Shown: positions 1-10,557, counted from the first letter of the stretch. The stretch: 64,000 bases of DNA from Paenibacillus sp. YYML68 (GCF_027923405.1 NZ_BQYI01000001.1:2830501-2894500), one strand, 5' to 3'. Made by a program: numbers and translations. Notes: generated by a model from the letters alone, not told the origin.

Positions 1-3000
1 CCTGAATATCATACAGTGGCGTCGTGTCGTACGATTGTGAAGCTACGGCCTGGTGCTGCGTCTGCTTAAGCAATTGGACGAAGCTTGCCGATTCGTCGTT
101 GCGCACACGCACCGGAACGGTGTTGATGCACAGACCAATCATCGTCTGTACGCCCGGAATGTCTGCAGGACGACCGGACACGACTGCCCCGAACACCACA
201 TCGTTACTATTATTATATTTGTGTAAAATAACGCCCCACACCGACTGCAGCAAGTTATTCAGCGTCACATGCTGCTGCTGTGCAACGGAGTTCATCCGAT
301 CCGTCAGCTCGCGGCTCAGGCGGAACGAGCGCTTCTTAAGCGCGTACTCTGTCGGCTTGCCACTATGGGACAACGCCGTCTTCGGCAGTGCTGTATCCTG
401 CTCATAGCCTGACAAATATTCGCCCCAGTATTGAAGCGCCTGCTCTTGATCTTGACGTTCCAGCCATTCGATGTATGCGCGGTACGGCAGCACCTCGTGC
501 CATCTCGGCTCACGCTGCTCTACGATCGCAAAGTACGTCTCGAACAGCTCCTGCATGAGCAAGGACAAGCACCAGCCATCCATCAGAATATGATGGAAGC
601 TCCATACAATGCGATAGGACGTCTCATCCAGCTGCAGAACCGCCATCCGAAGCAATGGATCCGTAGTGAGATCGAAGCCTTGCTGCTTATCGCCATCGCA
701 GAATGCATGAATGTAGGCCTCTTGCTCATCCGGCTCCATCCGACTCAAATTCTCATAATGGAACGCCGCCTTCTTCTCGCGCATGACGACTTGCACCGGT
801 TGCTCCAGCACACCATTGAAGAAGTTCGTGCGAAGAATCGAATGACGGTTCATGAGTGACTGCAGCCCTTGCTCCAGCACCTCTGGGCGGAACGTACCGT
901 TCAAGTCGAACGTAGCTTGCTCGAAGTAAGCCCCCGATTTGGAGTTCATCAAGCTATAGAACAGCATTCCCTTCTGCATCGGGGAAAGCGTATAGACGTC
1001 CTCCAGCTCACCGACAGGACGGACCGATTCAACGAGTCGCTCCAGCTCATCCAGCGACAGCCCCTTCAGCGTCACGTCGCTTGGTGTCAGCTCCGTATTC
1101 TCCTGCGATGTGCAGTAGGCAATCAGATCGCTGAGCGATTGCTGTAGCAGACCGGCAAGGCGCTCCACGGTCTCACGGCGGAACTGCTTCTTGCTGTAGC
1201 TGATCGTCATCGACAGCGAGCCGTTCGCAATCATTCCGTTCAAGTCGAGTGCGAAGGCGCGACCGGCACGACTGCTAATCGAAGCTCCTGTTGAATACGG
1301 AGAGAACGACATCGCACTGTTTTTCAAATCCTGGTCGAATTGTCCCAAGTAGTTGAAGCAAATGTCAGGCGCGAGCGTATAAGCTTCGCCTTCCTCCAGC
1401 TCGCTCAAGTACTTAAGAATGCCATAGCCGATTCCCTTCTTCGGCATGCGGCGCAAATCTTCCTTAACGGTCTTGATGTGTCGACCCATCGAGTCTGCGC
1501 CCGACAGATCGAGTACAACCGGATATTGACTCGTGAACCAGCCGATCGTCCGGCTCATATCGATATCAGAAATAATGTCCTCGCGGCCGTGACCTTCGAG
1601 ACATACGAGAATACGCTCCTGTCCGGACCACGCCTGCATAGACATACCGAATGCAGTAAGCAGCAGGTCGTTCATCTCCGTATTGTAGGCACGATGCGCC
1701 TGCTTCAGCAGCAGCTCAGTTTCTTGCTCGCTCCAAGCGACGGTGATGACCTCGCTATCCTCGATCAGCGTCTCCCTAACCTCATCATCCTTAGGGAGTG
1801 GCTGAAGATCACGCTGCTCAAGAGCTCTCCAATACGAGCGGTCCTCTTCCAACGCATCGCTGTCGGCGTATTCTGCCAATCGCTCTGCCCACAGCCGGAA
1901 CGAATCGGTCTTGAGCGGCAAGCTAAGCACTTCTCCCTTAACCGCTTGCTCATATCCAGTCGCTAAGTCCTCCAGAAGAATACGCCACGATACGCCATCT
2001 ACCGCCAGATGGTGAATGGCAATGAGCAGGTGGTCGCCGTCTGCGCAGCGGAACAAGCCCAGCTTCACGAGCGGACCTTCGGTTAAGCTGATGCTGCCTT
2101 GAATTTCTGTCGCCTTCGCTTCGATCTCGGATTCACTGACAGATGCCGCCGTATAGTCCATGACCTCCAGCGAGAACAGCTCACCTTCGTCAGCCTTCCG
2201 ATTCCATGCCTGATAGCCCCTACCATCCTCAGACACTGAATATACGAGACGCAGAGCATCATGATGAACCACAATCTGATGCATCGCCTTGCGTAGCGCC
2301 GTCTCCTCGAAGCCATCCTGTCTGTACAGCATAAGCGCCTGGTTAAAATGATGCGGATCCGCCCACTGCTGCTCGAAGAACCACTTGTGGATCGGAGTCA
2401 GCCCCACCGAACCGCTAACCTCGCCTTGATCGGCCATACGGCTTACCGCTTGAACATGCGGGCTCAGCTCGGCAATGGTCGGATATTGGAAGAAATGCTT
2501 CGTCTCCACCTTGAAGCCTTCTTGGAACATACGGGACGATACTTGAATCGACTTGATCGAATCGCCGCCGAGCTCGAAGAAATGGTCGTAGATGCCGACC
2601 GTTGCTACGCCAAGCACCTTTTCCCATACACTGGCAAGCAGCTCTTCCATCTCATTGCGTGGAGCGGCATGCGCCGAGACAGCTTGAACCGCTCCTTCCG
2701 GAGCAGGTAACGCCTTGCGGTCAATTTTTCCGTTAGGCGTAAGCGGCATTTGCTCCAGTTGTACGAAGAACGACGGAATCATGTATGCTGGCAGCTCTTG
2801 TCCGAGGAAGGAACGAAGCTGTGCAGCCGATACTTGCGCCTCAGCAACATAGTAGGCGACGAGCTGCTTCTGACCGCCCTCATCCTCACGTGCGACAACG
2901 ATCGTCTCAACGATATCCGATTGCTTGAGCAGCTGCGCTTCGATCTCGCCGAGCTCAATACGATACCCGCGAATTTTGACCTGATGGTCAATTCGTCCTA

Positions 3001-5560
3001 AATATTCGATATTGCCATCAGCCGTCCACCGAGCCAAGTCACCTGTCTTGTACATGCGCTCACCCGGAACGAACGGATTATCGATGAACTTGTCTGCTGT
3101 CAGCTCCGGCTTGTGTAAATACCCTCGCGCTAAGCCGACGCCGCCCAAGCAGAGCTCACCGGCAACTCCGATTGGCAGCATCCGATGTTCAGCATCTACG
3201 ATATAAACATGATGGTTGTGGATAGGACCGCCGATTGTGATTGGCTTCGAACGATCCCAGTCAGTTGGACAAGTCCAGGCCGTCGAACAGATCGAATCCT
3301 CCGTTGGACCATATGCATTAATGTAAGTAACGTGTCCCTTCCACTTCTCGATAAGCTCAGCTGAAGAAGCCGAGCCTGCTGTAACGAGCCTCTGAAGCGA
3401 AGGAAGGCGCATCGGATCTAGGTACAACGCATAGTTAGGCGGCAACGTTGCGACCGTAATCGCATGCTCCGACATGTAGCTCTCGAATTGGTGGTAATCC
3501 AGTATGACGGACGATTCCGGAACATACAAGGCAGCACCGAAGAATAACGCCATGTACGTCTCCCACGCAGAAGCGTCGAAGGAGAAGCTGGCGAACTGCA
3601 ACACTTTATCGTCGGGTGTGATACCGAGCGTGCTCGCGAAGTACGTCTTCAGACTTACGAGACCACGATGCTCAACCATAACCCCCTTCGGGTTACCTGT
3701 CGTACCGGATGTATAGATCACATAAGCAAGATCGTTGGACCCGGACACCGCTTCGAGCGGCGAGCTGTCTTGATTATATGCATTCGCATCGTCCAAGTTG
3801 ATGACTTGGCCATCATAAGCAACACGATCCAGCAAGCGCTCCTGAGTGAGCAGCAGCTTCGCGCCGGAATCCTCGAGCATGTATTTAATACGCTCTAGCG
3901 GGTATTCAGGGTCAATTGGCACATAAGCGCCACCTGATTTGAGCACAGCTAATAAGCCGACGACCATCTCTAGTGATCGTTCGACCATCAGACCAACGAG
4001 CTGATCACGTCCTGCACCCTTCGTGCGCAATGTGCGTGCCAGCTGATTCGCCTTTTCATTCAACTCACGGTAAGTAAGCTGTTGGTCACCGAACACAAGT
4101 GCGATATGCTCCGGTGTGCGATCCGCCTGCTCCTCGAACAGCTGATGAATGGTCTTGCCCACTTCATATTCGACGGCTGTATCGTTCAGCACATTCATGA
4201 TATACAGCTGCTCTTCCTTGCTTAGTAGGGAAAGCTCTTTAATCGTGACGCTCGGGCTTTCTACAATTTGACTGACTACATTCAGATACTGCTCGATCAT
4301 ACGAGAAATTTCAGTCTCGCTGAACAGATGAATTCTGTAATCTACAAGGACCTCCAACTCTTGTTCATCTAACATCTCCACCACGTGAACGTCGAAGTCG
4401 CTGCCTGTTGCTCCGTTGAATGGAGCGTCAACCTCGTAGCTAATCTCATCCAACTGCGTGAATCCAAGTGTTCGATACTGCAACGTAATCCCGAACAAGC
4501 GCTGTACATCACTATAAGCATAAATCTCGCGTAAATCTTGAATCATCTTGTTATACGGATAACGTTGATGACGAAGAATGGTAGATTGTTCCTTAGTCAC
4601 GACTTGAAGGAAGCTTAGTAGCTTAGCATTCGGGTCAACTTGCGTTCGCACCGGTACTGTACTTACGTACATCCCGATCGTTTCTTTCTCCTTCTTCGAC
4701 GTCCGGTTCGCATAAGCAGTTCCGATCGAAATATCCTGTTGATTCGTTGCCTTGTGCATGTACACATAGAAGGCCCCAAGGAAGAAGGTGAACAAGCTCG
4801 TTTTATGTTCATCGCAGAAGCTTCTTACACGCTGGAACAACGAGTTTTCCAATCTGATCTTATATCGCTTGGACTCTGTGCTAAGTGTAAGAGGATTGTA
4901 CGCCTTTAGTCCCGTCACTTCAGGTAAAACACTGAACTTTTCGAACCAGAAGCTCTTGTCCTTCTGATAACGATCAGATTCCTCATAATCCTTCTCAACC
5001 TTGACAAGCTCGAGATATTCAGGTCGAGAAACTTCTTCATAAGTCCCTTTAACCATAGCTGCATAGGTATGCGCGATTTGGTTAATCGCCATAACCATCG
5101 ATACACCGTCAGATATAATATGGTGCATCTTGAAGTTGTACCAGATTTCATTTTCGCTTATTTTTAGCAACACGAAGAAAGACAAATCCGAATCCAGTAT
5201 TGGGATAGGCTTCGGGATATGGGCGTCGAGCCAAGCGTAAGCTGCTTCTCTCGGATGAGGATGATCACTAAAATCATATATGTCCAGCGGCTTCTCTTGG
5301 AACGCCTCTACATATTGCTTCGGTGCATCGTTTTCAACCGTTATTTTGATGCGGAATGCTTCATTCTCGCGAATAGCTGCATAAATCGCTTGCTTAAGCA
5401 GCTCGAGATCAATTTTTTCCTGAATCCTGACTGTAGCTGTTAGCACGGATAGGCTTGTGTTCGGGTACAGCAGCTCCGTATACCAGATCCGCTGCTGAGG
5501 CTGAGTCAATAAGGCTGACTGCATCGATTTCCTCGTGCTCCTTTTTGTTCCCTGCACCAT
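1..5560 (-). CDS. Non-ribosomal peptide synthetase, C(starter)-A(Phe)-T-E-C..., 3' end outside the window
   Basis: The frame stays open from an ATG at 5560 (AGGAG 8 bases upstream) to the window edge, 1853 codons. Order read: condensation domain (HHIISDG near 5115), adenylation domain (about 4170-2730), carrier domain (LGGDSIKSIQV, serine near 2561), epimerisation domain (HHLAVDGVSW near 2010, EGHGRE near 1590, RTIGWFTSQYP) and a second condensation domain (HHILMDGW near 585) that runs off the edge. The first C domain opens with QQRIWYTELLYPNTS, the style of lipo-initiating domains of Paenibacillus lipopeptides such as polymyxin and fusaricidin. The A-domain pocket, read against GrsA from memory, is D-A-W-T-V-A-A-I-C, a Phe code. 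Prediction: acylated D-Phe as first residue. It is last in an operon with a Dab aminotransferase and exporters. The final product cannot be named because later modules are missing. Confidence 0.93.
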   Translation of the reverse strand, partial: MVQGTKRSTRKSMQSALLTQPQQRIWYTELLYPNTSLSVLTATVRIQEKIDLELLKQAIYAAIRENEAFRIKITVENDAPKQYVEAFQEKPLDIYDFSDHPHPREAAYAWLDAHIPKPIPILDSDLSFFVLLKISENEIWYNFKMHHIISDGVSMVMAINQIAHTYAAMVKGTYEEVSRPEYLELVKVEKDYEESDRYQKDKSFWFEKFSVLPEVTGLKAYNPLTLSTESKRYKIRLENSLFQRVRSFCDEHKTSLFTFFLGAFYVYMHKATNQQDISIGTAYANRTSKKEKETIGMYVSTVPVRTQVDPNAKLLSFLQVVTKEQSTILRHQRYPYNKMIQDLREIYAYSDVQRLFGITLQYRTLGFTQLDEISYEVDAPFNGATGSDFDVHVVEMLDEQELEVLVDYRIHLFSETEISRMIEQYLNVVSQIVESPSVTIKELSLLSKEEQLYIMNVLNDTAVEYEVGKTIHQLFEEQADRTPEHIALVFGDQQLTYRELNEKANQLARTLRTKGAGRDQLVGLMVERSLEMVVGLLAVLKSGGAYVPIDPEYPLERIKYMLEDSGAKLLLTQERLLDRVAYDGQVINLDDANAYNQDSSPLEAVSGSNDLAYVIYTSGTTGNPKGVMVEHRGLVSLKTYFASTLGITPDDKVLQFASFSFDASAWETYMALFFGAALYVPESSVILDYHQFESYMSEHAITVATLPPNYALYLDPMRLPSLQRLVTAGSASSAELIEKWKGHVTYINAYGPTEDSICSTAWTCPTDWDRSKPITIGGPIHNHHVYIVDAEHRMLPIGVAGELCLGGVGLARGYLHKPELTADKFIDNPFVPGERMYKTGDLARWTADGNIEYLGRIDHQVKIRGYRIELGEIEAQLLKQSDIVETIVVAREDEGGQKQLVAYYVAEAQVSAAQLRSFLGQELPAYMIPSFFVQLEQMPLTPNGKIDRKALPAPEGAVQAVSAHAAPRNEMEELLASVWEKVLGVATVGIYDHFFELGGDSIKSIQVSSRMFQEGFKVETKHFFQYPTIAELSPHVQAVSRMADQGEVSGSVGLTPIHKWFFEQQWADPHHFNQALMLYRQDGFEETALRKAMHQIVVHHDALRLVYSVSEDGRGYQAWNRKADEGELFSLEVMDYTAASVSESEIEAKATEIQGSISLTEGPLVKLGLFRCADGDHLLIAIHHLAVDGVSWRILLEDLATGYEQAVKGEVLSLPLKTDSFRLWAERLAEYADSDALEEDRSYWRALEQRDLQPLPKDDEVRETLIEDSEVITVAWSEQETELLLKQAHRAYNTEMNDLLLTAFGMSMQAWSGQERILVCLEGHGREDIISDIDMSRTIGWFTSQYPVVLDLSGADSMGRHIKTVKEDLRRMPKKGIGYGILKYLSELEEGEAYTLAPDICFNYLGQFDQDLKNSAMSFSPYSTGASISSRAGRAFALDLNGMIANGSLSMTISYSKKQFRRETVERLAGLLQQSLSDLIAYCTSQENTELTPSDVTLKGLSLDELERLVESVRPVGELEDVYTLSPMQKGMLFYSLMNSKSGAYFEQATFDLNGTFRPEVLEQGLQSLMNRHSILRTNFFNGVLEQPVQVVMREKKAAFHYENLSRMEPDEQEAYIHAFCDGDKQQGFDLTTDPLLRMAVLQLDETSYRIVWSFHHILMDGWCLSLLMQELFETYFAIVEQREPRWHEVLPYRAYIEWLERQDQEQALQYWGEYLSGYEQDTALPKTALSHSGKPTEYALKKRSFRLSRELTDRMNSVAQQQHVTLNNLLQSVWGVILHKYNNSNDVVFGAVVSGRPADIPGVQTMIGLCINTVPVRVRNDESASFVQLLKQTQHQAVASQSYDTTPLYDIQ

Positions 5561-5588
5561 TATGTACACTCCTATCTATTGTGTATAT

Positions 5589-7397
5589 CTATACGGCTGC
5601 AGACTCCTCCATTGGGGAAGCCCGGAATTGTAGCTGATACAGCTCTGCATATAAGCCGCCTTGCGCAAGCAGCTGCTCGTGAGTGCCTTGCTCCTGAAGC
5701 TGACCGTCTGCGATGACGCAGATCGAGTGAGCCTGTTCAATGGTCGACAGGCGATGGGCGATGACAAGCGTCGTACGTCCAACCATCAGCTTGTCTAGCG
5801 CCTGCTTGACCGCATACTCCGCTTCTGCATCCAGTGCAGAGGTCGCTTCATCCAGCAGTAATATCGGCGCGTTCTTCAGCAATGCTCGTGCAATCGCGAT
5901 TCGCTGCCTCTGACCGCCAGATAAGTTCGCTCCGCTCTCTCCGACGAGGGTATTGTAGCCGTCAGGCAGCTCCTGAATGAATGCATGCGCGAACGCCGCT
6001 TCCGCCGCCGCCTGCACTTCCTCATCGGTAGCGTTCTGCAACCCGAATCGGATATTATCCGCGATCGTACCGTGAAACAAAGTCGCTTCCTGAGGCACAT
6101 AGGCGATCAAATCGCGAACTTCCTTCAATGTATACTGTGAAGCCGGCCGCCCATAGAAGGACAGAAGACCTTGCTCCACAGGATAAAATCCAAGCAGCAG
6201 CTTGAGCAGCGTGCTCTTGCCTCCTCCGCTCGGTCCGACGATCGCCGTCACTTCACCCTCTCGTGCTACTAACGACAGCTCTTTTAACACCAGTCGTTCC
6301 GGTGTATAGCCGAACGTCACACGGTTCAGCTCAATGGCTGCTTCTACATGCAAGGAAGATTTAAGAGCTACTCCGCCCTGCTCCTTACTTGGCTCAGAAT
6401 GCGCTGGCTCGAGCATTCGCTCAGTTTCTACAGGTTCCCTCAGCACCTCTTGTACGCGAGCCACACCGGCGAACGACTGCTGCATCAGCGTGACCGCAGC
6501 TCCAAGCTGTAAAAACATAAAGGAGATGCCGCTTTGCAGCTGCACCATCTGTCCAAGTATCCCGAGCTCCATCTGGTTACGGGAGACGAAGATCAAGCCG
6601 ATCAGCAGCACCCCGCCTAAGCTTAAGAACTGAATAATAAAGTTGCCTGACTCCAATAATCCGGATTGATGTCCTTGCTTAACCCCGGACTCACTAACCT
6701 CATCGCTTGCCTTCGTACATAGCTTCGTAACAATAGATTTCAATCCGAACATCTTAATAACCGTAAGTCCAGCAATCAGATCGCCTAGACGCTCAGTCAG
6801 CTCACCTAGCTGAAGCTGAAGCTTGTCGCTAATGCGCCGCATCGGGGCAGCGAACCGGGTATTCAGCAGCACGGACAGCACGCCTAGCACAATGAGCACG
6901 ATGGCAAAGCGCCAGTCCAGAATGAACAGCACCACAATCGAGCCTGCGAACGCGAGTACTTGCGAAATGATCGATTTCATATGCTCGCCGTACGTTTGTT
7001 CGATCGTCTGGACGTCGTTCGTCAGCCTGGACAGCAGGTCACCGGAATGTCTCGATTCGACAGCTCTGGAGTTCAGCTTCACGATATGGGAATACAACGC
7101 CTTGCGAATATCTCCCATCGTGATCTTAATGCTACGCAAGTACATATATGTGCATAATGGAGATGTTAAGCTAAGCAACAGTACAGTGCCGATTACGAGA
7201 TAGACAGCCTTCTGCAGCTCGGCCGGGTCTTGATGAACGGCGAAGTTCAGCAGAAATTGAATGACGAAAGAAAACATGATCGTCAGGCTTGCATTCACCG
7301 CACTGTCGCCGAACAGACCAATATAGTACGATTTACGACGTGATTTCATAAAAGACATAAGCTGACGGTAATCGTCAAACGCTTGCTTTAAGGGCAT
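5589..7397 (-). CDS. ABC exporter half-transporter (permease-ATPase fusion), second of a pair
   Basis: About 602 residues. The N-terminal half carries the hydrophobic six-helix exporter fold (ABC transporter type 1 region). The C-terminal half is a nucleotide-binding domain with Walker A GPSGGGKST, signature LSGGQRQRIAIARA, Walker B ILLLDEATSALD and H-loop IAHRLST, all intact. I chose the ATG at 7397 (AGGAG 8 bases upstream) over an earlier in-frame start; it overlaps the end of the preceding half-transporter by 23 bp, so the two are translationally coupled and probably form a heterodimer. It sits 28 bp upstream of the NRPS start. Expected role: export of the peptide across the cytoplasmic membrane and self-protection, as for PmxC/PmxD-type pairs in polymyxin loci. 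Substrate is inferred from context only. Confidence 0.9.
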   Translation of the reverse strand: MPLKQAFDDYRQLMSFMKSRRKSYYIGLFGDSAVNASLTIMFSFVIQFLLNFAVHQDPAELQKAVYLVIGTVLLLSLTSPLCTYMYLRSIKITMGDIRKALYSHIVKLNSRAVESRHSGDLLSRLTNDVQTIEQTYGEHMKSIISQVLAFAGSIVVLFILDWRFAIVLIVLGVLSVLLNTRFAAPMRRISDKLQLQLGELTERLGDLIAGLTVIKMFGLKSIVTKLCTKASDEVSESGVKQGHQSGLLESGNFIIQFLSLGGVLLIGLIFVSRNQMELGILGQMVQLQSGISFMFLQLGAAVTLMQQSFAGVARVQEVLREPVETERMLEPAHSEPSKEQGGVALKSSLHVEAAIELNRVTFGYTPERLVLKELSLVAREGEVTAIVGPSGGGKSTLLKLLLGFYPVEQGLLSFYGRPASQYTLKEVRDLIAYVPQEATLFHGTIADNIRFGLQNATDEEVQAAAEAAFAHAFIQELPDGYNTLVGESGANLSGGQRQRIAIARALLKNAPILLLDEATSALDAEAEYAVKQALDKLMVGRTTLVIAHRLSTIEQAHSICVIADGQLQEQGTHEQLLAQGGLYAELYQLQFRASPMEESAAV

Positions 7398-9171
7398 TGT
7401 CCTCACTCCTCTCATCTAGGCGTGACACACTGCCGGTCTCGTCATCCAATGAAAGCTGGTATAAGTATAGCCGCTTATATACGCCGTTCAGCTGCAGTAA
7501 CTCCTCGTGTGTGCCACTCTCCACGATTCGACCATGGTCCAGCACGATAATTCGATCTGCGGACAGAACGGTCGACAGCCGGTGTGCGATGACGAGCACT
7601 GAGCTATTCGCCATCAGCTGATCCAGCGCCTGCTGCACGAGCGCCTCCGACTGCGTATCGAGCGCAGAGGTTGGCTCGTCCATCAGCAAGATCGGAGCAC
7701 TCTTCAGGAAAGCTCTGGCGATCGCGATCCGTTGCTTCTGACCACCGGAAAGCCCGCCCCCTCTCTCCTGCAGGACGGTCTCATAGCCTTCTGGCAGCTT
7801 CATGATGAAGTCATGCGCATGAGCCGCCTTCGCCGCCTTCATAACATCTTCACGAGTTGCATCGGGATGTCCGTACGCGATATTCTCCGCAACTGTGGTC
7901 GGGAACAAGAATGACTCTTGTGAGACCATAGAGAGCAGAGCGCGCAGCGATGTCAAGTCCCACTCGTGCAGCGATCGGCCGAACACTCGGATTTCACCTT
8001 GTCCCTCCTGATGCTCATAGAACCCGCACAGCAGCTTGAAGATCGTCGACTTCCCTCCACCGCTCGGACCGACGATGGCGACCTTCTCACCCGTTCTTAG
8101 CTCCAGGCTAACTTGATCCAGCACCGGTGCATCTTCGTTATAACTGAACGTGACATTCGTAAATTGAACAGGAATTTCCTTCGAGCTCACAGGCTCACTA
8201 TTCCCAGATTGACGCTCGCTCGGCCAATCCAGTGCCTCGAACAGACGCCGGGCCGCACCCGACGCCTCCTCAATCTGGGCGAACATCGCTGGCACCAACG
8301 CAATCGGCTGCATGATGAAGGTGAGCAGGTAGAGGAACAGGACGATTCCGCCCGCATTCAGTTCCCCTATACTAATGAGATGTCCACCGTAAATAATTAC
8401 GAATACGATAGGCGCTGATAACGACAGAATACCGACCGGTCCTAGCGCCGCATATCGTCTTTCGAGCTTCAAGCTCTGATTGACGGCTTCCTGGATGAGC
8501 AAGCTGTACTTCTGAATAAATACAGCCTGCATATTGAATGCCTTCATAATCGGCAAGCCCTTGATGCTGTCCTGTGCCAGAGCGTTCAGCCCGCCTACCT
8601 TCTTCTGCAGCTCCTCTGAGAATGAGCGCATCGAATTGCTAAGCAAGGCGGCGATCGCCATACCGACCGGCAAGAGCACGATGCTGGACAGCACCAGCTT
8701 CCAGCTGGTCATGAGAAGGAAGACGAGGGCACCGACGAATACGACGGGCAAATAGAACAAATTTGCAAACTGCTGAATGAAAAAGTTTTGCAAAATAGCC
8801 GTATCGTTCGTCAGTCGAGAAACAAGATCTCCACTCAGCTTGCTTTCCACACTTGACACCGGCATGTCGCCAATTCTTCGTACAAGCTGGTTGCGCAGAT
8901 CACGCAGCGCCTTGACGCTAAACCGGGCAGACGCATATTTGATGATATATCTGCAAGGAATGCCGACCACCAGCAGTACCGCGATAATCTTAATAATTTC
9001 GGACGCGGACTGAATTTGGCCGTCTACTAATCTTTTAATATATTCAGCAAGAATAATATCAATGGCAGCTATGACGAGAGATGCGATAACCGTCAGCGCA
9101 ACCCAGAACGTGTAAGGCTTCGTGTAGCGGATGAGTCTGCGAAATACGGGCTTGCGCTTGGAGCCTGACAC
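7375..9171 (-). CDS. ABC exporter half-transporter (permease-ATPase fusion), first of a pair
   Basis: 598 residues starting at a GTG behind GGAGGGAGG. The transmembrane exporter domain occupies roughly residues 1-310; the ATPase domain follows with Walker A GPSGGGKST, signature [14 protein letters not shown], Walker B ILLMDEPTSALD and IAHRLST. The catalytic glutamate after Walker B is present, so neither half shows the degenerate site seen in some heterodimeric exporters. It overlaps the next half-transporter by 23 bp and lies 33 bp behind the aminotransferase gene, so all four genes look like one transcript. Likely partner of the next gene in exporting the lipopeptide; a multidrug role of the BmrCD type cannot be excluded. 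Confidence 0.9.
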   Translation of the reverse strand: MSGSKRKPVFRRLIRYTKPYTFWVALTVIASLVIAAIDIILAEYIKRLVDGQIQSASEIIKIIAVLLVVGIPCRYIIKYASARFSVKALRDLRNQLVRRIGDMPVSSVESKLSGDLVSRLTNDTAILQNFFIQQFANLFYLPVVFVGALVFLLMTSWKLVLSSIVLLPVGMAIAALLSNSMRSFSEELQKKVGGLNALAQDSIKGLPIMKAFNMQAVFIQKYSLLIQEAVNQSLKLERRYAALGPVGILSLSAPIVFVIIYGGHLISIGELNAGGIVLFLYLLTFIMQPIALVPAMFAQIEEASGAARRLFEALDWPSERQSGNSEPVSSKEIPVQFTNVTFSYNEDAPVLDQVSLELRTGEKVAIVGPSGGGKSTIFKLLCGFYEHQEGQGEIRVFGRSLHEWDLTSLRALLSMVSQESFLFPTTVAENIAYGHPDATREDVMKAAKAAHAHDFIMKLPEGYETVLQERGGGLSGGQKQRIAIARAFLKSAPILLMDEPTSALDTQSEALVQQALDQLMANSSVLVIAHRLSTVLSADRIIVLDHGRIVESGTHEELLQLNGVYKRLYLYQLSLDDETGSVSRLDERSEDNALKASV

Positions 9172-9204
9172 CGTGTACGACCTCCCTCCGTTCGGATATT
9201 CGGT

Positions 9205-10479
9205 TTAATGAGCTACGAGCTCATGCTGAGCGATTACTGCTTGCATACTAGAGCGAATAATGTCGCAGCCGTCCTTCAGATGCTTCATACTGATGGTCAG
9301 TGGCGGCATAATCTTCAGCACGGTATCGTTACGACCTGCACGCTCGATAATAAGTCCGTTCTCGAAGCACAGCTTCGTCATCCGGCCAGCCTTCTCCTCA
9401 TCTGCGAATGCAGATACGTCTATGCCCCAGATGAGGCCGAGTCCACGAATCGTAATGTCAGGATGCAGAGGCTTAATCTCCGTCTCGAGATAATGTTGAA
9501 CGAACGCTTCCTTCTCCTTCACCTGCTCCTCCAGCTCGGACAGCTGACGGAACTCAATCGCCGCCTTCGCCGCAACGAACGCCAGCTGGTTGCCGCGGAA
9601 CGTTCCATTATGCTCGCCCGGTCCCCAAATATCGAGCTCAGGCTTCAGCAAGAGCAGCGACATCGGTAGACCGTAGCCTCCGATCGACTTGGACAGCGTC
9701 ACAAGATCAGGCTGAATGCCTGCGCGCTCGAAGGAGAAGAACGGACCTGTGCGGCCACAGCCGACTTGAATATCATCTGCGATGAATAGAATGTCGTGCT
9801 CGGTGCACAGCTTCCGCAGACGAATGAGCCATTCTACATCCACCGCATAAATACCGCCCTCTGCTTGCACAGTCTCAAGAATAATAGCAGCCGGCTTCTC
9901 AATACCGGAATGGGAATCAAGCAGAATGTTCTCCATGTATGTCAAACAATCCATATCAGCGAACTTGCCGCTCGGATGCGGCATGAAGGTGACACCGTCC
10001 AGAGGAATGGCCGCGCCCGCCCGCATCGACTTGCTGCTAGTCGCAGACAAGCTACCGAGTGACATGCCGTGGAAGCCGCCCATGAAGGCGAAGATGCCTG
10101 TCCGCTTCTTCACTTTCCGTGCCAGCTTGAACGCCGCTTCAACAGCGTTCGTACCTGTCGGTCCGCAGAATTGAAGCTTGTACTCCATTCCCTTCGGCTT
10201 CAAGATTAGACGCGTGAAGGTGTCGATGAAATCTCTTTTGGCGGCGGTATGCATGTCCAATCCATGCATAATCCGATCGGAATTCAAGTAACCCACAATC
10301 TTCTCTTTGATATAATCGTTATTGTGACCGTAATTGAGCGCGCCTGCACCGGCAAAAAAGTCAATATACGGCTGACCAGTCTCAGAATATAACAAATCCC
10401 CCTTCGCATGATCGAATATAACCGGGAAGCTTCTGCAGTAAGATCTCACGTTGGATTCAAATTGTTCAAATACGTTCAT
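9205..10479 (-). CDS. ectB: Diaminobutyrate--2-oxoglutarate aminotransferase (EctB-like) supplying Dab
   Basis: 424 residues, class III PLP-dependent aminotransferase. The N-terminal [14 protein letters not shown] and [13 protein letters not shown] segments are characteristic of EctB; the PLP-binding region includes [14 protein letters not shown] and the lysine in [11 protein letters not shown]. It converts L-aspartate semialdehyde plus glutamate to L-2,4-diaminobutyrate. ATG at 10479 with GGAGG 8 bases upstream. No ectA or ectC lies nearby, so ectoine synthesis is not indicated. Being first gene of the operon with exporters and an NRPS, it most likely provides Dab for cationic residues in the peptide, as known for polymyxin-type systems. 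Aminotransferase assignment is firm; exact substrate follows from family and context. Confidence 0.88.
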   Translation of the reverse strand: MNVFEQFESNVRSYCRSFPVIFDHAKGDLLYSETGQPYIDFFAGAGALNYGHNNDYIKEKIVGYLNSDRIMHGLDMHTAAKRDFIDTFTRLILKPKGMEYKLQFCGPTGTNAVEAAFKLARKVKKRTGIFAFMGGFHGMSLGSLSATSSKSMRAGAAIPLDGVTFMPHPSGKFADMDCLTYMENILLDSHSGIEKPAAIILETVQAEGGIYAVDVEWLIRLRKLCTEHDILFIADDIQVGCGRTGPFFSFERAGIQPDLVTLSKSIGGYGLPMSLLLLKPELDIWGPGEHNGTFRGNQLAFVAAKAAIEFRQLSELEEQVKEKEAFVQHYLETEIKPLHPDITIRGLGLIWGIDVSAFADEEKAGRMTKLCFENGLIIERAGRNDTVLKIMPPLTISMKHLKDGCDIIRSSMQAVIAQHELVAH

Positions 10480-10548
10480 TTCTTTATCCTCCAGTCGGAT
10501 CGGGTTTAATCGCCAAGCACCCCATTAAATGGAATCTCATCCTAGGAC

Positions 10549-10557
10549 ATTATAGCA
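10549..10557 (-). promoter_or_regulatory. Extended -10 element upstream of the NRPS operon
   Basis: On the minus strand the region reads TGCTATAAT, an extended -10 hexamer, about 70 bases before the aminotransferase start. A good -35 hexamer is not visible, which fits an extended -10 promoter. The 223-base gap is shared with the divergent oxidase genes and is AT-rich around 10560-10640. Confidence 0.5.

Noticed and set aside
431-1966. Several plus-strand frames over the NRPS
   Set aside because: They lie opposite an unbroken NRPS frame with all domain motifs.
9205-10479. Ectoine biosynthesis
   Set aside because: Only the ectB-type gene is present and it is embedded in an NRPS operon.
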